From Candidatus Falkowiibacteriota bacterium (GTDB taxonomy: Bacteria; Patescibacteriota; Patescibacteriia; Patescibacteriales; UBA12075), in assembly GCA_030600505.1 (NCBI GenBank), contig JAUVLY010000004.1:1-14595 (forward strand): 14,595 bases of DNA, read 5' to 3'. The translations under genes were made by a program, and so were the position numbers. Under the pieces are notes generated by a model. That model did no database searches. It saw only the letters and a program-made list of their open reading frames with translations, and had not been told where the DNA came from. Positions 1 to 6,228 of the stretch are shown piece after piece. The stretch's first letter is position 1. Each line of letters opens with the position of its first letter.

Positions 1-219
1 GAGTTGATTTTACGGCTTCTTAAAAAAATATCTCTTAAGGCAAATATTATATTAAACCGTTCAGACGTTGGCGATGAAAAGCTAATTGAAAAACTAGTTC
101 ATAAATATGATACAAAGATAATTGCAAAGATTCCTTATTCAAAAGATATAATTTTGAAATGTGCTAAAGGAGAGCCGATTGAAAATGAGATTATTGATAA
201 GATAATAGAAAAAATTTAA
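1..219 (+). CDS. C-terminal part of a MinD/ParA-like ATPase (cut by the window edge)
   Basis: The reading frame is open from the first base, so only the last ~72 residues are visible. The segment 'ANIILNRSDVGDEKLIEKL' followed by 'IIAKIPYSKDI' matches the C-terminal half of MinD-superfamily P-loop ATPases of the ferredoxin-inserted type. There an 'NKSD/NRSD' strand-loop contacts the nucleotide base and is followed by a 'IPYD/IPYS' strand. The next gene belongs to the same family and starts three bases after this stop, so the two form the usual tandem pair and are very probably cotranscribed. Walker A and the ferredoxin cysteines would lie upstream of the window, so the presence of an Fe-S domain in this partner is inferred from the pairing. 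Family assignment is fairly secure; the substrate is unknown. Confidence 0.72.
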   Translation, partial: ELILRLLKKISLKANIILNRSDVGDEKLIEKLVHKYDTKIIAKIPYSKDIILKCAKGEPIENEIIDKIIEKI

Positions 220-222
220 TTT

Positions 223-1101
223 ATGAAGATCATTACCATTTTGAGTGGCAAGGGCGGTACCGGCAAGAGTAGTATTACCGCATCTTTGGCACTTGTGATA
301 GCCAGGAAGAAAAAAATAATATGCGCTGATTGCGATGTTGACGCGGCTAATTTAGCTTTGGTTTTTGGTGTTAAGGAAAGTGATTTTAAAGAATGGGCTA
401 GCCTAAACGCGGCCGAGAAGGCTGAGTTTGATTATAATTTGTGTAATAGTTGTAAAAAATGTTACAAAGAATGTTATTTTAACGCTATTGACTGGATTGA
501 TAATAAGCCGCGGTTAAAAGAATTTAGCTGTGAAGGCTGTGGTGTTTGCGAGTTGGTTTGTCCGACGAAAGCAATTAAAATGCTTGATGTTGTTAATGCG
601 AAAATTGGCTACGCCGAAACGAAATATGGCATAAAACTCGTATCCGCTCAACTGAAGATGGGCGAGTCCGGTTCGGGCAAGGTGGTGGCGGCGGTAAAAG
701 AAAAAGCCAAGGAAATCGTCAAGGACGAGGAGATAATATTAATTGATTCAGCCGCCGGTATTGGCTGCCCGGTTAGTGCCTCGGTTACTGGCAGTGATTA
801 TTGTATTTTAGTGGCTGAACCGACTCCAGCCGGGCTGTTCGACATGAAAAGAGCTTATAATGTTATTAAGCATTTTAATATTAATAGCGGGATCATAATT
901 AATAAATTTGATATTAACCGGGAAGGCTGTGAAAAAATTAAGGGCTTTGCTAAGAAAAATAAAATAAAAATAATCGGCGAATTGCCCTATGATAAATGTT
1001 TTGTGGATGCTTTGGTGCGTATGAATCCAGTAGTTCTGGAAAATAAAAAATTGGCAAAAATATTTGACAATATCGCCAAGCGTTTAATTGAAAATGTTTA
1101 A
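223..1101 (+). CDS. MinD-superfamily P-loop ATPase with inserted double [4Fe-4S] ferredoxin domain
   Basis: This 292-residue cytosolic ATPase begins with a deviant Walker A (SGKGGTGKSS, residues 8-17), followed by the family's 'DCDVDAANL' at 36-44. A bacterial-type ferredoxin insert follows, with two complete CxxCxxCxxxC motifs at C74/C77/C80/C84 and C103/C106/C109/C113. The ATPase fold resumes with the Walker B-like 'LIDSAAGIGCPV' (173-184) and a base-contacting 'INKFD' (226-230). Paired proteins of this type are often found near small glycine-rich proteins and NifX-like cluster-binding proteins, and are thought to help in Fe-S or metal-cluster handling; the exact reaction is not established. 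It starts 3 bases after the preceding paralogue, with no clear ribosome-binding site. A glycine-rich microprotein follows at 1223. Domain identification is near certain; the role is inferred. Confidence 0.9.
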   Translation: MKIITILSGKGGTGKSSITASLALVIARKKKIICADCDVDAANLALVFGVKESDFKEWASLNAAEKAEFDYNLCNSCKKCYKECYFNAIDWIDNKPRLKEFSCEGCGVCELVCPTKAIKMLDVVNAKIGYAETKYGIKLVSAQLKMGESGSGKVVAAVKEKAKEIVKDEEIILIDSAAGIGCPVSASVTGSDYCILVAEPTPAGLFDMKRAYNVIKHFNINSGIIINKFDINREGCEKIKGFAKKNKIKIIGELPYDKCFVDALVRMNPVVLENKKLAKIFDNIAKRLIENV

Positions 1102-1133
1102 ACGGTATTTTTATTTAATTAATGAAATAAATT

Positions 1134-1160
1134 TTGGATATTATGTCCAAGTGTTAAAAT
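1134..1160 (+). promoter_or_regulatory. small inverted repeat with a possible promoter before the microprotein
   Basis: TTGGATA, a 3-base loop (TTA) and TGTCCAA form a 7-bp hairpin at 1134-1150. It is followed by TAAAAT at 1155-1160, which resembles a -10 box. The TTGGAT half could serve as -35, but the 15-bp spacing is short. It may be a weak promoter with an operator for the gene at 1223, or simply a hairpin behind the ATPase gene. Low certainty. Confidence 0.3.
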
Positions 1161-1222
1161 AATTAATTATTAAATAGGGATAATCTAGCGTTGCTATTTT
1201 ATCTTAGGAAAGGAATAAATAT

Positions 1223-1300
1223 ATGCCAGGAGGAGATGGAACCGGCCCTGCCAGTGGCGGCGGCGCAGGAAGCGGCAGCGGAGGCGGCGGTGGAAAGTAA
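1223..1300 (+). CDS. glycine-rich 25-residue microprotein (MPGGDGTGP type)
   Basis: A short frame encodes 25 residues, 14 of them glycine. It starts MPGGDGTGPASGGG and ends GGGGGK. It has the best Shine-Dalgarno sequence in the window (AGGAAAGGA, 1207-1215, 7 bases before ATG) and is followed 14 bases later by a strong intrinsic terminator, which supports real expression. The opening 'MP-G-DGTGP-G' resembles the N-terminus of small Gly-rich proteins (DUF5320-like, typically 'MPRGDGTGPMG...') encoded beside ferredoxin-containing MinD-like ATPases, which is exactly the context here. Unlike those, it has no cysteines or 'GRG' segment, so it is either a minimal form or a remnant. No function can be assigned. 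The base composition is strikingly GC-rich compared with its flanks. Confidence 0.6.
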   Translation: MPGGDGTGPASGGGAGSGSGGGGGK

Positions 1301-1314
1301 GCCTAAAAATCAAA

Positions 1315-1349
1315 AATAGTCTTGAGTTTATTCTCGAGACTATTTTTTT
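1315..1349 (+). terminator. intrinsic terminator after the microprotein
   Basis: A 12-bp stem (1315-1326 with 1333-1344, one T-G wobble) closes a 6-base loop and runs directly into a T tract ending at 1349. This is a classic rho-independent terminator and closes the ATPase/microprotein unit before the structured repeat. Confidence 0.88.
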
Positions 1350-1401
1350 GCTTTTAAGCAGTTAAATATGGTAAAATCTAAGTGTTAATAAGTAACTCAT
1401 G

Positions 1402-1541
1402 TTACGTACTTATCGTGTAAACGAAACTATAATTAATGCAATTTAAACAAAAACAAGGATAAGAACAAGTTTTATCTTAGTGTTTTTATTTAAATTGCAT
1501 TAATTATAGTTTCTTCTAAGTTGAAAATATTTGGTGCGTAA
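1402..1541 (+). repeat. structured cloverleaf-foldable repeat, copy 1 (upstream of the surface phosphatase gene)
   Basis: The element folds as four helices around a junction. The closing stem pairs 1402-1408 with 1535-1541 (7 bp). A short arm pairs 1410-1413 with 1417-1420. A long arm pairs 1423-1463 with 1471-1513; it has a 7-base loop, one mismatch (1448/1488) and a 2-base bulge (1479-1480). A third arm pairs 1516-1520 plus 1522 with 1529-1534, with one bulged base. Copy 2 lies at 7761-7901 and the two are related almost base for base at an offset of 6360. The long arm carries TATAAT near its base on both strands, so promoter activity is also possible. The element ends 29 bases before the start codon at 1571, in the same geometry as copy 2. 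It could be a structured leader RNA, or a mobile element that moves as folded single-stranded DNA. The pairing is directly visible; the function is not. Confidence 0.85.
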
Positions 1542-1570
1542 GGTAAATAAGCGATTAAGCAAATATTAAA

Positions 1571-4500
1571 ATGGGAAAGAGGATTTTTTTTATTTTAATT
1601 TTAACTTTAGTATTGGTTTTAGTGCCAGTGCTTTTTTTAGTGTTATTGCCAATAGATCTGTTAGCCGGAGAAGAAGATGTTATTGAAGAAACAGTTGATG
1701 AGCCGCAGGCAATGAATATTGTTGTTTTTATGACTACCGACCAGCGCTGGGACAGTATTGGAAATAATCAGGTTAATGTTGATATTAATTCTCAGTTTGG
1801 CCGCAGTGTAATGCCTAATGTAGAGAGTAAATTGATCGACCAAGGAGTAATATTTAGCGAGGCCTATGTTACTACACCGTTGGCCAGTCCGGCGCGGGCC
1901 GGCATTCTTTCTGGCGGTTATCTGGCACAAAATACCGGGGTGCTGACCAATGAATATCCTAACGGAGGCGTAAATCGCTTTCGTGATAAAGATACTATCT
2001 CGACCAGTTTGCAAAACGTAGGTTATAAGACTGGTTTTGTTGGGGCGTATTTAAGTGAATACGCGGACAAGGATAATTATATCCCACCGGGTTGGTCCAG
2101 CTTTTACGCCGTTAAAGAAGTAAGTAATTGGAATAATTATTCACTGGTGTACGGCTCTAGCGGGAGCGAAGCTGCAAAGGGCCAAGCCACTCAAGAGAGT
2201 GATTATATTATTAATAGAAAAGCCGAATTGGCACTTGATTTTATTGATAAGACCAATGGTGAACCATATTTACTGTTGTTTAGTACGGATACTCCGCGTT
2301 ATCCGGCCACCCCGGCCCTGGGTGATGAAAGCCTTTACGAGGGTTATAAATACCGTGCGCGAAGTTACGCTGAAAATAACGTGGCTGATAAGCCGGCTTG
2401 GGCTGAGGAACAGGCCAACAAGCGTTTTTCCACCCTTAAAGATTCGCGTGATGATTTTCATTTGAACCAACTTCGCTCTTTAAACAGCGTGGACCAGGCA
2501 ATCGGGGATATAGTAGATAGAATTGCCGATCTTGGGCAGCTTAATAATACCGTATTTATATTTACCTCAACCAACGGCTATCTTTGGGGCGAGCATAAAC
2601 TCTGGGGCAAGAACGCGCCTTATGACGAAGCTTTGCATGTGCCTTTGGTTCTGGTTCACCCGGGAAGTAGTGCCAGGCAAGTGGACGAGCTGGTTGCAGC
2701 CAATCTGGACGTAGGCGCGACTATCCTGGGGGCAGCCGGGATTGCTAAGGAAACTGATGGCCGGAATTTATTTGCTTATTTAAATGGCCAAAGAGATGAT
2801 TGGCGCGAGCGAATATTTATCGAGTCATATCACGGAGAACACGGTTTTATTGGCTTTAAATCAAAAAATTATTCCTACATTGAATATATCAACGGCGAAA
2901 ATGAATATTACGATTACAGCGTTGACCCTTTAGCTAAATCCAATATTGCCGGAAGCGCTGAATATGACGAGATCATTAGTTTGCTTCAGGTGTCTTTGGA
3001 GCCGGAGAAAGGGACCTTTATTACTAATTCAAGTATCCCTCTGGCGGCACCGGGAACTGTATATGAAGCAAATTTTTCTACCTGGGGCACGCCGCCATTT
3101 ACTTATTCCCTTTATGAAGGGTCTATTCCTGCGGGTTTTGATCTAGACGCTGACAACGGTGTTATTTCGGGCCAAGTGACAAGCGATTTAAGGCAAAATA
3201 TTTCTATTAAAGCCGGGAGCGCCAAAATAGCCGCTCATAGCGCTTGGCCGCAAACCTATATTCGCGAATATATTTTGGCCAGCGGGGATAGTGTTGGTTC
3301 CAGCTTGACCCATGGGCCAATGATAGGCGCGGTTACCGAAAGTAGCGCCAGCATTTGGCTGCGCATAGAGCCGGGGGCCAGCGCGCAGATCAAATATACA
3401 GCTGACCCTGAGCTGGATAGCGGCTGGCAATGGTCCGGCGCAATCACGACTAGTGCGGAAAAAGATTACACCGGCATTATTTCACTTAGTGGTTTAGAGC
3501 CGGATACGGTTTATTATTATCGGATTTATATAAATGGCGAAGAATATAAGACGGATAAAGAACTTGAGCTTAAAACTTTTCCCCGTTACGCTACGGAATT
3601 AACCTTGGGGATAATCGCGGACGCGGCGGCTGACCCTAATGTGTCGGCCCCGGCAGTTATTTCCCTGGCTCGTGAAAATCCGGACATTCTTCTTATGATC
3701 GGGGACATGGACCATGGCAACCCGGCCAGTCTTTCAGAGTATCGGGCGATGCATAAAGCGAACCGAGGCAATGAAAAACAAGTCGGCGCGGCGCTTAAAG
3801 ATTATCTTTTGTATAATACACCGGTCGCGTACGTCTGGGATGACCATGATTATGGTGAGAACCAGGGAGACAAGAATACTAAGAGCAAAAAAGATGCTTT
3901 AAGGGCGTACAAAGAGTATTGGCCAAGTTATGATCTGGTTAGGGAAGAAGAAGGAATTTGGCAGAATTTTAAATATGGTAATTTAGCCGAGGTGTTTGTA
4001 CTTGATGTACGCAGCCAGCGGGACCCGGATACATATAAAGACCCGGCTTTTATTCCGGATACTGAGGCCAGATCCAACCGCAACACCTTGCGTTATAATA
4101 CTTGTCGTTCTATGCTGGACGGTGATTTATGTCCGGGTGGGCTTCCCACCGGGCAAAAAGAGTGGCTTAAGGACGCGCTTTGGTATTCAAATGCCAAGTG
4201 GAAGATAATAGTAACTCCGGTAACCTGGAATCCTAGTACGGAAAAAGACGATGCCTGGTGGGATTTTCGGGCTGAGCGTTTGGAATTAATGGCTTATTTA
4301 AAATCACGGGGAATTAGTGGAGTGATATTTGTCTCCGCTGATCTTCATACCGGCGGGGCGATTGATGACGGAACATATTCGGGGTACCCGGAAATGAGCG
4401 TACCGGATCTTAATCTGGGCGGCGCGGAAGTGGCCTGCCGCTTGCATAATCCGGAGCGGGAAAGCGATTGCGGGAACTGGTCGCACGGCATTGTGGCTGA

Positions 4501-5359
4501 GGGTTCCGGCTATGGCTTGATCACCTTAAATCAGGACAGGGCGATAGTGTCAGCTAAAAATACTTTTGGCCAAGATACGAGCGGCGTAGTGCCCTTAGTA
4601 ATTAATTATTCCGGCGGTTCATTTACCAGTTTGAGCGCTAATGTGGCGAATAAGAGTTTGAGTGTTGTTAATCGGGGGAATAATTTGGAAGGCTTGTCAG
4701 AAATGACTGATCGTTTTTACAGCAATGCCGTAGTCACGCCGGTGCAACAGCCAACAAACGCATTGATTGATATTAGTTTAAGCCAGGAAAGAGTCAGGCT
4801 CACGGTTAAAAATAAGAAAATGTATCAGAACTTGCAAGGCAGAATTATGCTTACGGTTGAGCAAAACGGTGAGGCTTATTACATCCACCCAAACAATGAA
4901 ACTATTTATTTTCTGGGCCGCCCGGGAGATGCTTTCGCGGTTATGCGCGAGCAGGGCGTGGGCATTACAACCGAGAATTTAATGAAGATTCCCCTTGGTT
5001 TTGGCTCAGTAACCGGCCCGGACACGGACGGCGATGGACTTTTCGATTTATTGGAAGACGCGTTTGGCACTGATCCGGAACTATTTGATACTGATAATGA
5101 CGGCCATGATGACAAATCGGAGATTGAAGGCGGTTTTAACCCGCTTCTTCCAAACGTTAACCTCGGCCTTAGTAAGTGGTTTACAAATTTACAATTGGGA
5201 AAAATATTTTTGCAAGTAGAGCAGAACGGCGAAGCCTGGTACGTCAACCCAGTAGACGGCAAGCGCTATTTCCTGGGCCGACCCGCCGACGCTTTCGCGG
5301 TAATGAGGAACCTGGGGTTAGGGATTTCTAATACAGACTTTAGCAGTTTAAGTGAATAA
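1571..5359 (+). CDS. exported multidomain protein: degenerate sulfatase + Ig-like + PhoD-like phosphatase + surface repeats
   Basis: This protein has 1262 residues. A hydrophobic signal segment or anchor spans ~5-27. A sulfatase-fold domain (~50-475) keeps 'TTDQRWD' (55-61), 'ASPARAGILSGGY' (105-117) and 'TNGYLWGEHKLWGK' (334-347). However, the nucleophile Cys/Ser of the sulfatase motif is Ala105, and two metal-ligand Asp positions are Thr56 and Thr334, so sulfatase activity is unlikely. A putative Ig domain (He_PIG-like, ~480-540) and a PhoD N-terminal Fn3-like domain (~578-671) follow. The PhoD-like metallophosphatase (~674-1000) has intact metal motifs: GDMDHGN (711-717), WDDHDYG (756-762) and SADLH (922-926). 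The C-terminus has two ~50-residue 'VEQNGEA-Y...FLGRP-DAFAVMR' repeats (~1091-1141 and ~1210-1262) flanking an acidic thrombospondin type-3-like calcium-binding stretch (~1151-1193). It probably acts outside the cell as a phosphodiesterase/phosphatase. The start follows structured repeat copy 1; no Shine-Dalgarno sequence is seen. Confidence 0.9.
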   Translation: MGKRIFFILILTLVLVLVPVLFLVLLPIDLLAGEEDVIEETVDEPQAMNIVVFMTTDQRWDSIGNNQVNVDINSQFGRSVMPNVESKLIDQGVIFSEAYVTTPLASPARAGILSGGYLAQNTGVLTNEYPNGGVNRFRDKDTISTSLQNVGYKTGFVGAYLSEYADKDNYIPPGWSSFYAVKEVSNWNNYSLVYGSSGSEAAKGQATQESDYIINRKAELALDFIDKTNGEPYLLLFSTDTPRYPATPALGDESLYEGYKYRARSYAENNVADKPAWAEEQANKRFSTLKDSRDDFHLNQLRSLNSVDQAIGDIVDRIADLGQLNNTVFIFTSTNGYLWGEHKLWGKNAPYDEALHVPLVLVHPGSSARQVDELVAANLDVGATILGAAGIAKETDGRNLFAYLNGQRDDWRERIFIESYHGEHGFIGFKSKNYSYIEYINGENEYYDYSVDPLAKSNIAGSAEYDEIISLLQVSLEPEKGTFITNSSIPLAAPGTVYEANFSTWGTPPFTYSLYEGSIPAGFDLDADNGVISGQVTSDLRQNISIKAGSAKIAAHSAWPQTYIREYILASGDSVGSSLTHGPMIGAVTESSASIWLRIEPGASAQIKYTADPELDSGWQWSGAITTSAEKDYTGIISLSGLEPDTVYYYRIYINGEEYKTDKELELKTFPRYATELTLGIIADAAADPNVSAPAVISLARENPDILLMIGDMDHGNPASLSEYRAMHKANRGNEKQVGAALKDYLLYNTPVAYVWDDHDYGENQGDKNTKSKKDALRAYKEYWPSYDLVREEEGIWQNFKYGNLAEVFVLDVRSQRDPDTYKDPAFIPDTEARSNRNTLRYNTCRSMLDGDLCPGGLPTGQKEWLKDALWYSNAKWKIIVTPVTWNPSTEKDDAWWDFRAERLELMAYLKSRGISGVIFVSADLHTGGAIDDGTYSGYPEMSVPDLNLGGAEVACRLHNPERESDCGNWSHGIVAEGSGYGLITLNQDRAIVSAKNTFGQDTSGVVPLVINYSGGSFTSLSANVANKSLSVVNRGNNLEGLSEMTDRFYSNAVVTPVQQPTNALIDISLSQERVRLTVKNKKMYQNLQGRIMLTVEQNGEAYYIHPNNETIYFLGRPGDAFAVMREQGVGITTENLMKIPLGFGSVTGPDTDGDGLFDLLEDAFGTDPELFDTDNDGHDDKSEIEGGFNPLLPNVNLGLSKWFTNLQLGKIFLQVEQNGEAWYVNPVDGKRYFLGRPADAFAVMRNLGLGISNTDFSSLSE

Positions 5360-5377
5360 TAGAAAAATTATTAAGTG

Positions 5378-5406
5378 TTGACAAAATATACCTGATAAGG
5401 TATATT
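5378..5406 (+). promoter_or_regulatory. promoter with overlapping operator palindrome for the toxin-antitoxin pair
   Basis: TTGACA (5378-5383), a 17-bp spacer and TATATT (5401-5406) make a near-consensus promoter. Its spacer and -10 box are covered by a perfect inverted repeat: AATATACC (5385-5392), six bases, GGTATATT (5399-5406). Binding there would block polymerase, as expected for autorepression by the downstream HTH antitoxin. The predicted start near 5413 leaves only about nine bases before the ATG at 5422, so the transcript is nearly leaderless. Confidence 0.82.
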
Positions 5407-5421
5407 TATAATATACAAAAC

Positions 5422-5754
5422 ATGGGTCTTAATATTTATTATCATAAATCAAGTTCTGGTAGGGAAATTATTTATAATTATATTGAATTTTTAGATAAAG
5501 ATACAGAAAAAACAATTAATGCTTCTTTAAGGAAGTTTAGAGATGATCATAGATATAGACAAGAGCCATATTGTAAAAAAATTACTAAAAACATTTTTGA
5601 AATTAGAATTAAAGCTAAGGATTGTTACAGAATATTATACGCATTTTTATATAAAGACACGGTTGTGTTGCTTCATATTTTTAAAAAGAAAACTAATAAA
5701 ATACCAAAAAAAGATTTAAAGTTAGCTGTTAATAGATTAAAATTATATGAGTAA
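5422..5754 (+). CDS. HigB/Gp49-like toxin of the RelE superfamily
   Basis: This basic protein of 110 residues ends with 'EIRIKAKDCYRILYAFLYKDTVVLL' and then 'HIFKKKTNKIPKKDLKLAVNRL'. This is the hallmark of phage-derived Gp49-like/HigB toxins: an 'E-R-K--YRI' strand, then 'LLH-F-KK----P--E---A--R'. Relatives are ribosome-dependent mRNA endonucleases that halt translation, and are held inactive by an HTH antitoxin encoded just downstream. Here the toxin comes first and overlaps the antitoxin start by 8 bases, the HigBA gene order. It sits under an operator-covered promoter at 5378-5406. The key basic residues appear present, so it is probably functional, but the catalytic residues of this subgroup cannot be named from sequence alone. 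Confidence 0.88.
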   Translation: MGLNIYYHKSSSGREIIYNYIEFLDKDTEKTINASLRKFRDDHRYRQEPYCKKITKNIFEIRIKAKDCYRILYAFLYKDTVVLLHIFKKKTNKIPKKDLKLAVNRLKLYE

Positions 5755-6082
5755 TGAAAAAAAGTACAATTTAGCAAAAATAAAGAAACTAACTAAATTT
5801 GATGATGTTTTAAATGAGAAATTAAAGGATTCGGAATATAAGAAAGGTTTTAATTTAGCTTTAAGGCGCCTGGAATTAGCGCATGAGATTATGTCAGCCA
5901 GGGAAAAGGCGAAAATGACACAAGCAGAATTTGCTAAAGAGCTAAAAACCAGCCAGAGTTTTGTGGCCAGGGCGGAAAATGGCAATCAGAATTTAACCCT
6001 TGATGTTTTAATGAGGATGGCTGATGTGTTGTCAGTGAAACTGAAGAAGCCGATTAAATTTCAAATAGTTGGTTCGGTTTAG
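5747..6082 (+). CDS. HigA-like XRE-family helix-turn-helix antitoxin
   Basis: This protein has 111 residues. Residues ~46-100 form a Cro/C1-type HTH ('AREKAKMTQAEFAKELKTSQ', then 'SFVARAENGNQNLTLDVLMRMADVL'), preceded by an ~40-residue charged N-terminal segment that may wrap the toxin. It should neutralise the HigB-like toxin and, with it, bind the inverted repeat at 5385-5406 to repress the operon. The ATG at 5747 overlaps the toxin's last codons, which suggests translational coupling. An intrinsic terminator follows at 6111. The family call is firm from the HTH and operon layout; the exact subfamily is inferred from gene order. Confidence 0.88.
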   Translation: MSNEKKYNLAKIKKLTKFDDVLNEKLKDSEYKKGFNLALRRLELAHEIMSAREKAKMTQAEFAKELKTSQSFVARAENGNQNLTLDVLMRMADVLSVKLKKPIKFQIVGSV

Positions 6083-6110
6083 TGAATGAATTAGATATAT
6101 TTAAGGTAAT

Positions 6111-6147
6111 AATAATTGCAGAGTTAACTCTGTAATTATTTATTTTT
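6111..6147 (+). terminator. intrinsic terminator after the HigBA pair
   Basis: A 13-bp stem (6111-6123 with 6128-6140, one G-T wobble) with a TTAA loop is followed by a T-rich tail. The stem is AT-rich apart from a GCAGAG/CTCTGT core. It separates the toxin-antitoxin operon from the membrane protein gene. Confidence 0.75.
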
Positions 6148-6228
6148 TGCAAGAATTCTTTTAATATTTGCGTAGTAATTAACAGAGTTGTATAATTAGA
6201 TAAGTTAATAAATAAGATTAATATTCCT

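Noticed and set aside
1402..1541. Structured repeat as an integron attC site
   Set aside because: Copies are long, foldable and lie between genes, but no convincing paired R/L core sites (RYYYAAC/GTTRRRY) were found. The two copies are 6.4 kb apart with many genes between, and no integrase is in the window.
1661..2014. Long reverse-strand frame opposite the sulfatase-like domain (and similar ones at 3188-3447 and 4906-5262)
   Set aside because: The + strand frame carries clear conserved motifs across all these places; the reverse frames encode no recognisable protein and are shadows.
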